A DNA stretch of 64,000 nt from JAKFDK01 sp036676195 (GCA_036676195.1 JAKFDK010000132.1:5394-69393), one strand, 5' to 3'. Counted from the first letter of the stretch, positions 51,047-60,286 are shown. The notes: generated by a model not told the origin, from the letters alone. Numbers and translations are program-made.

Positions 51047-51613
51047 TTGGCCGATCCACACCTCCTGGCTGAAGCCCGGGCCCTGCTGGCCCACACAACC
51101 CCCCTCGCCGACGACTGCGGCACACTATGTGGGCACCGCTGCTGTGCCGATTATGCACCCGATGTTGGTGTCTACCTGCTCCCCGGCGAGATTGCACTGT
51201 TCGATGGCACAGAAGACTGGCTGCGCTGGAAGTTGCACAGCACCAAGCGCTATGATTTTGCCCCGAGTTGGTCCAAGTACCGTCAAATCCGGTTCATGCA
51301 GTGCCACAAGCTGTGCGACCGGGACCGCCGCCCCTTCGAGTGCCGCACCTACCCACTCGTCCCCTGCCTGAAGGATGACGGCAGTCTGGAGATGTACATG
51401 GCGCCATGGGCCCAGGGCGTGTGCCCCCTGGCAGACCCTGAACCGGCCGCGCCTTTGCGCCCCGAGTTTGTGGCTGCCGCCCGCCGGGCCTGGACACTAC
51501 TTATGCAGGACCCGGACCTATCCGACCACATCCGCTGGTTAACCGCGCAAATCAAGGCCTCTGCCGGGGCCATTCCCGTCGCCTCCAACCACCGGCACCC
51601 CCACCGGCGCTAA
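51047..51613 (+). CDS. Cysteine-rich YkgJ-like metal-cluster protein
   Basis: This 188-residue protein has a spaced cysteine set: DCGTLCGHRCCADYAP near residue 25, then MQCHKLCDRDRRPFECRTYPL near 85-105. The C(x)nC...FECRxYPL layout resembles the YkgJ (zinc/iron-chelating) family, but the spacing is longer. Such proteins are thought to bind a metal or Fe-S cluster; the function is unknown. The TTG at 51047 has GGGAGAG about 14 nt upstream, so the start is uncertain. Confidence 0.68.
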   Translation: MADPHLLAEARALLAHTTPLADDCGTLCGHRCCADYAPDVGVYLLPGEIALFDGTEDWLRWKLHSTKRYDFAPSWSKYRQIRFMQCHKLCDRDRRPFECRTYPLVPCLKDDGSLEMYMAPWAQGVCPLADPEPAAPLRPEFVAAARRAWTLLMQDPDLSDHIRWLTAQIKASAGAIPVASNHRHPHRR

Positions 51614-51666
51614 GACAAACCGCAGGCGGGCGCCCCCAGTGACGCCCGCCCACTATCGTACGTATA

Positions 51667-51990
51667 CTAGGCGGCATGGTTAAACCAGCGCTCGCGTTCA
51701 TCCGCTGTAATGGGCCGGCCACCGTGGCACTGCTCGCACAGCCGCTGGTGGATTTCTGCAGTCACTTCCACTGGCAACAGGGGGCGACCCATCCGGAGCT
51801 TGACGCTCCGGACCAGAAACTGGAGCTCGGCCTGGGCCCGCTGCAGTTCACTCCGGCCTAAATCCAATTCCTCCGGGGTAGAAGCCTCTCTGATCATTTG
51901 CTGTGCCAGCGCCATCTGTGCAGTCAGCCGCTCCACATGTTCCCGGAGGACATCCATTTCCCGATCACGCCGCAAGAGAAAACGAAACAT
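51667..51990 (-). CDS. Hypothetical coiled-coil protein with CxxC
   Basis: The 107-residue protein has a long heptad-like N-terminal helix (MDVLREHVERLTAQMALAQQ), then a second helix and a C-terminal LCEQCHGGRPITADERERW. The single CxxC could bind metal only with a partner. The ATG at 51990 has GGAGGTGAT 4 nt before it; an upstream ATG overlaps that SD. I do not recognise a family. It is a stand-alone gene. Confidence 0.65.
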   Translation of the reverse strand: MFRFLLRRDREMDVLREHVERLTAQMALAQQMIREASTPEELDLGRSELQRAQAELQFLVRSVKLRMGRPLLPVEVTAEIHQRLCEQCHGGRPITADERERWFNHAA

Positions 51991-52162
51991 ATGGATCACC
52001 TCCATTAATTATAACGTTGACGTGAATCCCTGGTTACGCACCAAATCCAGTGGCATCAATGCGAATTTCGCTAGAAGCCCAAAATGACTCACCGGTAAAG
52101 CAGGGCGCTCTACCGCCTGTGGAGAAGAAAAAGAGAAGTTATTTTCCGGGAGGGCTGCACAC

Positions 52163-52609
52163 TTGCAAGTCAGCGGCACTACGACCTTTCAGGCTTCGCC
52201 TGAGCGGGTCTACCAAGTATTCACCGATAAGGGCGCCCTCGCCCGCGCAACTCCGGGTATCCAGTCCCTTGAGCAGGTAGGCGAGCAAAAATTCGAGGCG
52301 ACCATGAAGGTAGGAGTAGCCGGAATCACCGGTACCTACAAGGGAACCCTTGAACTGCAAGATCTGCGGCCGCCAGAACACTTTACTCTGGCTCTGGCGG
52401 GCGAAGGCTCCCCTGGTTTTGTCCGGGGTACGGCCCAGTTCGATTTCGTTACCCAGGCCGAAGGCACCCAGGTTAACTACCTGTGGGACGTACAGGTGGG
52501 TGGACTGGTGGCGGGTGTGGGCCAGCGCGTACTGGGCGGAGTAGCCAAGCTGCTGATTGGCCAGTTCATGAACGCCATGCAGAAAGAACTGGTCAACCCT
52601 CAGGCCTAG
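52163..52609 (+). CDS. CoxG-like SRPBCC family protein
   Basis: This 148-residue protein matches the CoxG / CO-dehydrogenase subunit G family of START-like folds. Visible features are GTTTFQASPERVYQVFTDKG, FEATMKVGVAGITGTYKGTL, and the C-terminal VGQRVLGGVAKLLIGQFMNA. The start is a TTG at 52163 with GGGAGG 9 nt upstream. CoxG helps anchor or recruit molybdenum CO dehydrogenases, but no such enzyme is nearby. The xdhC-mocA pair lies 29 kb away. A lipid-binding role is also possible. Confidence 0.85.
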   Translation: MQVSGTTTFQASPERVYQVFTDKGALARATPGIQSLEQVGEQKFEATMKVGVAGITGTYKGTLELQDLRPPEHFTLALAGEGSPGFVRGTAQFDFVTQAEGTQVNYLWDVQVGGLVAGVGQRVLGGVAKLLIGQFMNAMQKELVNPQA

Positions 52610-52644
52610 CCAAACCACCCACCGGGAAGTTGCCGAATCTCTCG

Positions 52645-52679
52645 AACAACCGGCGCTCCTTCAGGAGCGCCGGTTGTTG
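52645..52679 (+). terminator. Terminator after coxG-like gene
   Basis: ACAACCGGCGCTCCT and AGGAGCGCCGGTTGT form a 15-bp stem with a short loop. TGCATGT follows, so the U-tract is poor. Confidence 0.75.
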
Positions 52680-53004
52680 CATGTCCGGGCTTCCAAAACT
52701 AAGAGCGGGGAGCTCTCCCTACGCTGGCCGAGTTACCGAAGTAAGACCAGTAGAGAGTAAAGCCAGCTCTCCCCATTGGTGAGGGCTGGCTGTGATTTTT
52801 CCAGACGCATTTCCCCCTGATGAAACCCGACGCGTTTCCAGTTGTCCCTGGTCTGGGACCCAAAAACAGCAGGGAGGTATCGTACACCCCATTTACGTTT
52901 CCGCTCCTGTCCAGCACCTTACCGAACCAGTTCGATCGGGAATGCCTTACATATAAACCGTCGGGCGGCCCATAGGTGGCATCGCCATGCCCAACGCATC
53001 AAGA
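52680..53004. other. Gene-free stretch with inverted repeats
   Basis: No coding region with an SD was found. GGGGAGCTCTCCC (52708) is an internal palindrome. GCCAGCTCTCCCC (52762) and GCTGGC (52785) could form further stems. The region is not explained by a riboswitch class I know. Confidence 0.4.
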
Positions 53005-53045
53005 GACCGCCGCCGGGGCGAGCCCCCGGCGGCGGTCTTTCGCTT
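53005..53045. terminator. Strong hairpin before AIM24-like gene end
   Basis: GACCGCCGCCGGGG and CCCCCGGCGGCGGTC pair over a CGAG loop. TTTCGCTTATTCTTTTT follows on the plus strand. Confidence 0.75.
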
Positions 53046-53772
53046 ATTCTTTTTCAAACAGGTCTCGCAGTAATCCGCCGGCGCCGCGCGCGTGACCCGG
53101 GTCAGGCAGAGCGGCGGCCACCTGTCCCACCAGATTGCTGAAGGGTAGCGTCTGCAGCCAGACCCGCCCAGGCCCCGTCAGAGTGGTCAGGAACAGCCCC
53201 TCACCACCAAAGATCCAGTTCTTAATGCCCTTGACCGCCGTCACGTCGAAGTGCACGCTATCCTGGAACATGGCCACATGACCAGTATCGACACGCAGCG
53301 TTTCTCCCGGCGCTAAATCCCTTTCCACCACTTCACCGTCAATCTCAAAAAAGGCCAGACCACTGCCACTGACCCGCTGCAGAATGAATCCTTCGCCGCC
53401 GAACAGCCCACCCCAGAGGTTACGCTTGAAATGCAGCCTGACCTCTACCCCCTCCTGGGCGCAGAGGAAGCTGTGTTTCTGCACAACCAGCGCCCGGCCG
53501 GGCTCCATACGCAGGGGAATGATCTTGCCCGGTACATGTGGGGCAAACGCGATCTCACCGGAACCGCCCCGGGCGGTAAAGGTGGTCAGGGCCAGGGACT
53601 CGCCGGTAAACATCCGGCCGATGGAACCGAGCAGCCCGCCTTTAAAATTTGCATCCATGTCGATAGCTTCGGTCATCCAGGCCATGGCACCTGATTCGGT
53701 ATAGACACTCTCCCCTGACTCCAGATGAAGTGACAGGGCTTGCATGGTTGACCCGACCAGTTCAAAGCGCAT
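53044..53772 (-). CDS. AIM24 / TIGR00266 family protein
   Basis: This beta-rich protein of 242 residues matches the TIGR00266/AIM24 family. It has SVYTESGAMAWMTEAIDMDA, then GGLLGSIGRMFTGESLALTTF, and near the end GIKNWIFGGEGLFLTTLTGP. Members form tryptophan-RNA-binding-attenuator-like beta-barrel folds; their cellular function is poorly known. The ATG at 53772 has GAGGAGG 9 nt upstream. It is downstream of murE on the same strand, with a 58-nt gap. Confidence 0.88.
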   Translation of the reverse strand: MRFELVGSTMQALSLHLESGESVYTESGAMAWMTEAIDMDANFKGGLLGSIGRMFTGESLALTTFTARGGSGEIAFAPHVPGKIIPLRMEPGRALVVQKHSFLCAQEGVEVRLHFKRNLWGGLFGGEGFILQRVSGSGLAFFEIDGEVVERDLAPGETLRVDTGHVAMFQDSVHFDVTAVKGIKNWIFGGEGLFLTTLTGPGRVWLQTLPFSNLVGQVAAALPDPGHARGAGGLLRDLFEKE

Positions 53773-53830
53773 GGGAGCAATCCTCCTCTGGGCCACTTCG
53801 AGGCTGACCGCCGGGCACTGCTCTACTCAG

Positions 53831-55366
53831 CTATATGCCCGGCCGCTTGCCGCCACGACTGGCCACCCGGCGTCCACCGGCCTTCCGCAACTCCGCCAGC
53901 GCTGCTTCAGCAGCGGGAACATCACCATGCCAGTCGGTCGGATGCAGGACTTCCAGTTCGGTCTCATTGCCCTTGCCCGTAATCAGCACAATATCGCTGG
54001 TGCGGGCGGTGTGGATAGCATGGCGAATGGCGGCGACCCGGTCTTCGATCAACTCAACCTGGCAGGCGGGGTTGTCCACGCCGCCTGCGATTTCCCGGGC
54101 AATCTGCATGGCACTCTCGGTGCGCGGGTCTTCCTCGGTCAGAACCAGCAGGTCGGCATAGGTACCGGCGATCCGCCCCATATCCGGACGCTTGGTCCGA
54201 TCACGGTGCCCGGCGGAGCCAAACACCATAATAATGCGGCTGCCCACGGGCTTGAGCCGCACCATGTTGCTTAGTAACTGCCTGAACCCGTCCGGAGTGT
54301 GAGCATAGTCGACAATCACGCTGAACGGCTGGCCTCGGTCAACCCGCTGGAAGCGGCCCGGTGCCGGTTTTACCTGCTGCAGGGCAGCGGCGATCACGTC
54401 CGGGGCCCAGCCCAAAGCCATCCCCGCCCCGACCGCCGCCAGGGCATTGCTGACGTTATAATGCCCGAAGAGGTTGGGTGCCGTCACCGGAAAGGTACCG
54501 GCAGGGGTGACCAGGTCAAAGGCGGTGCCCCCCGCCGACGTCAGGTACAAGTTGACCGCCCGCAGGGCAGCGCTCGGGTCATTCAGGCTATACGTCAGTA
54601 CCTGTACCCCGTCGGGCACCTCCAGGCGCATCCGTTGCCCGTAAGGACAATCAATATTTATCACCGCGGCCGACCCGGAACGCAGTTCACGAAACAGCCG
54701 GGCCTTAGCCTGGAAGTAACTCTCCATATCCTGGTGATAATCCAGGTGTTCATGGGTCAGGTTCGTGTAAACCGCCACCGGAAACGGGCAATGGGCCACA
54801 CGATCCTGTTCCAGCGCGTGGCTGGTGACCTCCATGGCCACCAGCCGGGCCCCCATTTGCACCATTTCCCGCAACAATCGGTGCAGAGTAAGCGCCTCGG
54901 GGGTTGTATAGCCACTCTTGGCTGCAATGGTCTCACTGCCCACCACCATACCGGCCGTACCGATCACCCCTGGCCGGACCTGGCACGCTTCGGCCAACTG
55001 TTTGATCAGAAAAGCGATGGTGGTTTTCCCGTTTGTACCAGTGATACCGACCAGATCAAGCTTGCGGGCCGGATGACTGTAAAAGCAGTCAGCCAGGGCT
55101 GAAAGCGCCCACCGACCGCTCGGGACCACGATCTTGGCCACATGCGGGGGGATGTCCACCTGGCCTTCGCAGACCACCCCTACTGCACCCCTGGCCACGG
55201 CTTCCGGAATAAACTGATGGGCGTCCACCGTAGCGCCCTTGACTGCGATAAATACGTAACCCGGCTGGACCTGGCGGGAATCCGCCGCCAACCCAAGGAC
55301 CGCTGTATCCAAATCCCCGGTCACCGACGCCGGACCAAGCGCGGCCACCAGATCAGCAAGACGCAT
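53831..55366 (-). CDS. murE: MurE-type UDP-N-acetylmuramyl-tripeptide synthetase
   Basis: This Mur ligase of 511 residues adds the third stem-peptide residue. The ATP loop is VGITGTNGKTTIAFLIKQL near residue 110. The substrate loop SGYTTPEALTLHRLLREM and YTNLTHEHLDYHQDMESYF are MurE-typical. The site that selects the amino acid reads EDPRTES in place of the DNPR of meso-DAP enzymes, with the Arg kept. The ATG at 55366 has GGAGGG upstream. It lies outside any dcw cluster, so it may be a paralogue. Confidence 0.87.
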   Translation of the reverse strand: MRLADLVAALGPASVTGDLDTAVLGLAADSRQVQPGYVFIAVKGATVDAHQFIPEAVARGAVGVVCEGQVDIPPHVAKIVVPSGRWALSALADCFYSHPARKLDLVGITGTNGKTTIAFLIKQLAEACQVRPGVIGTAGMVVGSETIAAKSGYTTPEALTLHRLLREMVQMGARLVAMEVTSHALEQDRVAHCPFPVAVYTNLTHEHLDYHQDMESYFQAKARLFRELRSGSAAVINIDCPYGQRMRLEVPDGVQVLTYSLNDPSAALRAVNLYLTSAGGTAFDLVTPAGTFPVTAPNLFGHYNVSNALAAVGAGMALGWAPDVIAAALQQVKPAPGRFQRVDRGQPFSVIVDYAHTPDGFRQLLSNMVRLKPVGSRIIMVFGSAGHRDRTKRPDMGRIAGTYADLLVLTEEDPRTESAMQIAREIAGGVDNPACQVELIEDRVAAIRHAIHTARTSDIVLITGKGNETELEVLHPTDWHGDVPAAEAALAELRKAGGRRVASRGGKRPGI

Positions 55367-55507
55367 GGCTATGTAACCCTCCACGGGGTCTGCTCGCACT
55401 CGGTTTCTATTGAGGCTCCACTAGATTGTTCTACAACCAGTTGGAAACCCCTGCCCGAACCCGTGCGCCACTGCACCCGTCTGCTGCCCGCCCATGGTGC
55501 AGATCAC

Positions 55508-56311
55508 CTACAGAGAACCCAAGAAATCGGCCACCACGCGGTTAAACATGGGCGCAGCTTCAATAAAGGGAATATGGCCGGTACCGGGCAGCACGCAGAG
55601 TTCAGCCTGGGGAATCCGCTCAGCCAGCAGTTGCCCGTTTTCCAGTGGCAGCAGGGCATCCTGGTCACCATGTATGACCAGTGTTGGCGCCGCGATGGCG
55701 GCCAACCTGGATCCGCTGCCCCCCCACGACGCGGCAGCAGACAGTTGCCGGTAATACGCGTATAGTGGAGTAGGTTTGGACATGCGCACCCGAACCATTT
55801 CTTCCAGGTCATCGGGATTACGGTCAAAATAACCAGGGGCTGTCACCACGGGAAAAGTCGCGCGCATGTTCTGCTCATGGGTCAGATGCGGGTCAGGCAC
55901 CAGCCGGGCCGTGCTGGTTGGGTCAGGGTTGATCCGGTCTGCCCCGCCAGCGCTGGTCCCCACCAACACGAGTCCATCGACCAGGTCGGGCAGCGCCAGG
56001 ACCAGTTCCTGGGCAATCATTCCACCCATGCTGTGGCCTACCACATGAACCCGCTCCAGTCCCAGCCCCTGCACCAGAGCTGCTGCGTCCTGGGCCAACA
56101 TTTCTATCCTGTAGGGAATATCCGGCTTGTCGCTGTCACCTACACCCCGGTTATCAAAGGTAATCACCCGAAAGGTGCGGCTCAGGAAAGGCACCTGCCG
56201 AAACCAGCACCAGCGCCAGTAACCAAGCCCGCAAATGAACAAAACCGGCGTTCCGTATCCTGCATCCTCGTACCAGAGCGCAACATCGTCGTTGACATTC
56301 TGCTTTGGCAT
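55508..56311 (-). CDS. Alpha/beta hydrolase
   Basis: This 267-residue hydrolase has the nucleophile elbow VVGHSMGGMIAQELVLALPD (about residue 95). FDNRGVGDSDKP is the segment after strand 4. An Asp lies in VIHGDQDALLPLENG, and the catalytic His in TGHIPFIEAAP. It resembles 3-oxoadipate enol-lactonase and other small esterases, but the substrate cannot be told. The SD before the ATG is weak. It is the next gene upstream of murE in transcription, with a 140-nt gap. Confidence 0.9.
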   Translation of the reverse strand: MPKQNVNDDVALWYEDAGYGTPVLFICGLGYWRWCWFRQVPFLSRTFRVITFDNRGVGDSDKPDIPYRIEMLAQDAAALVQGLGLERVHVVGHSMGGMIAQELVLALPDLVDGLVLVGTSAGGADRINPDPTSTARLVPDPHLTHEQNMRATFPVVTAPGYFDRNPDDLEEMVRVRMSKPTPLYAYYRQLSAAASWGGSGSRLAAIAAPTLVIHGDQDALLPLENGQLLAERIPQAELCVLPGTGHIPFIEAAPMFNRVVADFLGSL

Positions 56312-56589
56312 CGGCCGTCTACCCCCAACGCACTATAGCCGCGGACCAAGTATACCCGGTGCCGGCGGCCGCAAGTACGGCTATGTCACCTGCTTTCAAC
56401 AACCCCCGCCTCGCTCCCTCCTTGAGGGCGGTCCACCAGTCAGCCGGTTGCAATCCCCCACCACGTCCAGAGAGTCGGGGAGACTGTTCACGTCAATAGG
56501 GACTGGGACCCTGTCTACCAGGAAACCTGAACAGCCACCGGTTGCCACAAAGGCTGCCAAGCGGCTGTTCAGGCCGGTCGCTGTTGCTT

Positions 56590-57018
56590 CTAACTTTGAA
56601 TCACCACTGGGTGTTCGGTAATGGTACGCTGCTCCCGGTCCAGCCAAAACCCCCGCAATATCGGCTGTTCCGATTCGGCCAGTGAACAGATCAGGTAAAG
56701 AGAATCGGGGTAATAGGCATTGTCCAGGTCAGTCTGGGAAGGATAGGCCGGCGTAGACGGGTGGCTGTGGAAGATTGCCAGCAAATCCCACCCAGCAGCA
56801 TCCAGTTCCCTTAAAGCCGCAAATAGCTCTCGCTCATCCAGCCGGTAGCGGACAACCGGCTGTTCATGTGCGTTACTGCATGGGTAAAATTTCACTGGCA
56901 CCCCGTTCCGGCCAGCCAACAAACCGCACCCTTCGTTGGGCCTCGCTGCCAAAACATGGGCGAACATGGCCTCCCAATACCCGGTGGAAAGCACCAGGGG
57001 GCCGGTAAGGCTTCCCAC
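56590..57018 (-). CDS. JAMM/MPN metalloprotease, Mec-like
   Basis: This is a zinc isopeptidase of the M67 (JAB) family. The upstream glutamate is in NEGCGLLAG and the metal site is IFHSHPSTPAYPSQTD (HxHxxxxxxxxxxD-type). I favour the GTG at 57018 because AGGTGATC, a perfect extended SD, lies just before it; an ATG at 57036 is in frame with no SD. It is about 142 residues. It follows cysteine synthase by about 57 nt, as Mec does in CysO-CysM-Mec sulfur transfer. No CysO/ThiS-like gene is adjacent. Confidence 0.87.
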   Translation of the reverse strand: MGSLTGPLVLSTGYWEAMFAHVLAARPNEGCGLLAGRNGVPVKFYPCSNAHEQPVVRYRLDERELFAALRELDAAGWDLLAIFHSHPSTPAYPSQTDLDNAYYPDSLYLICSLAESEQPILRGFWLDREQRTITEHPVVIQS

Positions 57019-57074
57019 TGATCGATCACCTACCATGCACCCGGTGGGCGGAGTTCACCGGTCCGGGAGCAGCA

Positions 57075-58007
57075 TTAGTCTTTCATCAACGAGGCGTAGC
57101 GATCACCAATGTCGCACAGGATGCACAGGACCCGGGCCCCGGCCCCCAACTCCCGGGCCAGCCGGAGCGCCGCCCAGGCAGCCGCCCCCGCCGACCACCC
57201 GCATAGAATGCCTTCTTCCCGAGCCAGACGGCGCGCCGTTTCTACCGCGTTGGCGTCGGTCACGGTGATGACCCGGTCAATGATGCGCCGATCCAACACG
57301 CCGGGCAGAAAACCGGCCCCAATGCCCTGGATGCCGTGCCGGCCAGGCCGGCCCCCTGAAAGCACCGGGGAACCGACCGGTTCCACAGCTACCACCTTCA
57401 GGCCCGGTAAGGCTTCCTTCAAGACCTGCCCAACTCCGGTAATCGTACCCCCAGTGCCAACACCAGCCACAAAAGCATCCAGTTGGCCCGCACAGGCCGC
57501 CAGAATCTCCTGTGCCGTTGTGTGGCGGTGAATGTCCGGGTTAGCCGGATTATCAAACTGCCGGGGCATGAAGTAACCGTGCTCCTGCACCATCTCCTGC
57601 GCTGCAAACACGGCCCCCGTCATGCCCTCAATGGCCGGGGTCAGGTGTAGTTCCGCCCCGAGCCATTTGAGCAGCCGCTGGCGCTCCAGGGACATATCAT
57701 CAGGCATGGTCAGAATCAGCCGGTACCCCTTGACTGCGCAGACCATCGCCAGACCGATGCCAGTGTTGCCCGAGGTTGGTTCCACGACGGTGTCGCCCGG
57801 CTTGAGCAAACCGTCGCGTTCCGCCGCCTCAATCATAGCTAGGGCGATCCGGTCCTTGACCGAGCCGGCCGGGTTACGCATCTCCAGCTTGGCCAGCACC
57901 GCCGCACTGCCCGGACTCGGTAACCGGCGCAGGCGCACCACCGGCGTATGGCCGATGGTATCCAGGACGCTATCAAAAATCGGCAGTCTTTCCCCGGAGA
58001 AGGGCAC
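57075..58007 (-). CDS. cysM: Cysteine synthase (PLP, CysK/CysM family)
   Basis: This enzyme replaces the O-acetyl or O-phospho group of serine by sulfide or a thiocarboxylate. The PLP lysine is in NPAGSVKDRIALAMIE. PTSGNTGIGLA and GTGGTITGVG bind the substrate carboxylate and the phosphate. EGILCGWSAGA stands where GILxGxSSGA is usual. The start is a GTG at 58007 with GGGGGTGATC upstream. It is 310 residues. The Mec-like neighbour favours a CysM role, but CysK is possible. Confidence 0.9.
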   Translation of the reverse strand: MPFSGERLPIFDSVLDTIGHTPVVRLRRLPSPGSAAVLAKLEMRNPAGSVKDRIALAMIEAAERDGLLKPGDTVVEPTSGNTGIGLAMVCAVKGYRLILTMPDDMSLERQRLLKWLGAELHLTPAIEGMTGAVFAAQEMVQEHGYFMPRQFDNPANPDIHRHTTAQEILAACAGQLDAFVAGVGTGGTITGVGQVLKEALPGLKVVAVEPVGSPVLSGGRPGRHGIQGIGAGFLPGVLDRRIIDRVITVTDANAVETARRLAREEGILCGWSAGAAAWAALRLARELGAGARVLCILCDIGDRYASLMKD

Positions 58008-58050
58008 TGCAGATCACCCCCTGTCAACCGCCGCCATTGTCGGGACTGGC

Positions 58051-59337
58051 TTAAGCCTCAATGCGGATCTTGGACTCCACCGCCCCGACATCAGGTACAG
58101 CCTCCAGGGCGGCCAAAGCGCTACGAATCTGCCGTTCAACCACCCTATGGGTCACCACGGCAATCTCAGCGGTCCTGGCTGCCTCATCGGGGGTCTGCAG
58201 GATATGTGCAATGCTCACGCCCGCCTGACCCAGGGCCCCAGCCACCCGGGCCAGTACGCCCGGCTGGTCCTTCACCGTAAGCCGTAGATAATAACGGGTC
58301 TCTACAGATTGGATGTCCTGGATCGGCTTATCGACAAAGCAGCAGCATCCCAGCGTCGCTTGCGGACTGGTCTTGGATCGGGCGGCAGCGATGACGTCGC
58401 CCAGAATGGAACTGGCGGTGGGGAAGGAACCGGCGCCGCGGCCCAGGAACATGGTCTCGCCAACGGCATCACCGGTCACAAAGATGGCATTCAGGCTGCC
58501 ATTGACCGAAGCCAGCGGGTGCTGGGCAGAAATAAAGGTCGGATGAACCCGAACCTCCACCGCGCCGTCGAGTTCCTTGCCAATGGCCAGGAGCTTGATC
58601 ACCCAGCCCAGGCGGCGACCGTGCTCGATATCCCGGGCGGAAATACGGCTGATTCCCTCAGTGAACACATCCTTGGGCTGAACCCGGCTCAAAAAGGCCA
58701 ACGAGGACAGGATCGCCAGTTTCCGCCCGGCATCCAGCCCTTCCACGTCGGCCGTAGGATCCGGCTCGGCATAACCCAGGTCCTGGGCTTCCTTGAGAGC
58801 CACCCCAAAGTCCCAGCCCTCCAAGGTCATCTTGGTCAAAATGTAGTTCGTGGTGCCGTTCACAATCCCCATAACGGATTGAATCCGGTTGGCGCCAAGA
58901 CTTTCCTTCAGAGGACGAATGATTGGAATGCCGCCGCCCACGCTCGCCTCAAAGAAAACATCCACACCGCCGACCTCAGCCGCGGCGTAGACCTCGGCCC
59001 CATATTCAGCCATCACATCCTTGTTGGCGGTAACCACAGGCTTACCCGCCCGCAGGGCACGCACAATGTAGTCCTTGGCCGGATGGGTGCCCCCCAAAAC
59101 TTCTACCACCACATCAATGTCAGGCGCCTCCACAATCGCTTCCGGGTCACTGACCAATTCCACCTGGATGCCACCCAGATCACGGGCTTTCCTGGGGTCT
59201 CGGACCAGTGCCCGGGATAGTGTCAGACCCACACCAGCCTTATGTTCAATCAGCTCACGATTTTGTTCCAGTAGGCGCGCCACTCCGGCGCCGACATTGC
59301 CCAAGCCGAGCATGCCAATGCGTAACGTTGGTGCCAT
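58051..59337 (-). CDS. hom: Homoserine dehydrogenase
   Basis: Hom reduces aspartate semialdehyde to homoserine for Thr and Met. The N-terminal Rossmann motif is GMLGLGNVGAGVARLLEQN. The catalytic region includes GKPVVTANKDVMAEYG and GVALKEAQDLGYAEPDPTAD. A C-terminal ACT domain (about 345-425) gives feedback control. It is 428 residues, normal for the ACT-bearing form. GGAGGGG precedes the ATG. It is followed by cysteine synthase 44 nt on, and the two could act together in methionine or cysteine metabolism. Confidence 0.96.
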   Translation of the reverse strand: MAPTLRIGMLGLGNVGAGVARLLEQNRELIEHKAGVGLTLSRALVRDPRKARDLGGIQVELVSDPEAIVEAPDIDVVVEVLGGTHPAKDYIVRALRAGKPVVTANKDVMAEYGAEVYAAAEVGGVDVFFEASVGGGIPIIRPLKESLGANRIQSVMGIVNGTTNYILTKMTLEGWDFGVALKEAQDLGYAEPDPTADVEGLDAGRKLAILSSLAFLSRVQPKDVFTEGISRISARDIEHGRRLGWVIKLLAIGKELDGAVEVRVHPTFISAQHPLASVNGSLNAIFVTGDAVGETMFLGRGAGSFPTASSILGDVIAAARSKTSPQATLGCCCFVDKPIQDIQSVETRYYLRLTVKDQPGVLARVAGALGQAGVSIAHILQTPDEAARTAEIAVVTHRVVERQIRSALAALEAVPDVGAVESKIRIEA

Positions 59338-59440
59338 TCCCTAACCCCTCCAAAGGACCGTTTCGTTTAATATCCATGAGTCTAACATAATTATTGAAGT
59401 CGCGGCAGGTCCTATACCCGCAGCGTAACAGCTCCCGACC

Positions 59441-60286
59441 TCAAAGCGATCCATTGCCCTGCCCCTCAACAGTCACTTCCGCGGTGGCATGGTTGCCAGC
59501 GAGGTCCCAGGCTTCCACCACAATCCGGTTGGGTCCCGGCCCGAGCGGTACCACACTGACAAACGCGCCGTCGGAGTCCAGCGCCACGGGCTGGCCGTTG
59601 ACCGACAGCCAACTGGCGTCGGTTGCCTTACCAATGATGTGGACTGTCCCCCCTTTGGGGAACAGACCGGGTGAGATGACTACCCGCGGCGGCAGGGGAT
59701 CGAAAACTCTCTGGTACAGGTTGCGTCCTTCCGTATCTTGCACCTGATAAAGGGCCCTGTCCAACAAAATGAAGACAGCTCCCCGCACTGCCAGCATATT
59801 GGCCTGCTCCAACACGGGCAATCCCGCCGGAACCATACCGGCGGTCTCCGCCGCCCGGATGAAATTGGCCGGCCACGGTTGTCCAGAGACTGGTTCCAGC
59901 CCAATCAACCGCGCCAAGACCGTTACCACCTGCCCATAGGTCAACAGCCCGCCGGGATCAAAGGTCCCATCAGGGAACCCCGCCACGAGCCCCGCCTCAT
60001 GGGCAGCAACAATATAGCCGGCATCCGGGTGCCCGGCAATGTCCCGAAAAGGAAGTGCAACCGCCGGCTGTGGCTCAACGGGTCCCTTTCCGGCTGCCCC
60101 TGCCACCAGTCGTGCCAGTTCAGCCCTGGTGATGGGTTCTGCCACCTGAAGATCCCTTGTGGTAATCAAGCCGAAGCCACGCATCCGCAAGGTGGCCTCA
60201 CTAAACAAGGTGGCTGTCTCAGCCACCCGGCCGGTGGACATAAACAAACACAACACCACGGCGGCAAGCAGAGATCGCCAGCGCAT
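59441..60286 (-). CDS. Secreted SLH-domain protein
   Basis: The protein has a signal peptide (SLLAAVVLCLFMSTGRVAE). SLH-type repeats follow: EPITRAELARLVAGA, then FRDIAGHPDAGYIVAAHEAG with LVAGFPDGTFDPGGLLTYGQ. The C-terminal 90 residues look like an Ig-like or glucodextranase-B-type domain (VNGQPVALDSDGAFVSVVPL). SLH repeats bind secondary cell wall polymer. The ATG at 60286 has GAGGAGA upstream. It is about 281 residues. Confidence 0.83.
   Translation of the reverse strand: MRWRSLLAAVVLCLFMSTGRVAETATLFSEATLRMRGFGLITTRDLQVAEPITRAELARLVAGAAGKGPVEPQPAVALPFRDIAGHPDAGYIVAAHEAGLVAGFPDGTFDPGGLLTYGQVVTVLARLIGLEPVSGQPWPANFIRAAETAGMVPAGLPVLEQANMLAVRGAVFILLDRALYQVQDTEGRNLYQRVFDPLPPRVVISPGLFPKGGTVHIIGKATDASWLSVNGQPVALDSDGAFVSVVPLGPGPNRIVVEAWDLAGNHATAEVTVEGQGNGSL

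Noticed and set aside
56396..56647. 83-codon minus-strand ORF as a missing CysO carrier
   Set aside because: It has no beta-grasp pattern and no C-terminal GG, and no SD; the stretch 56312-56589 holds only an 11-bp CCTGAACAGCC inverted repeat.
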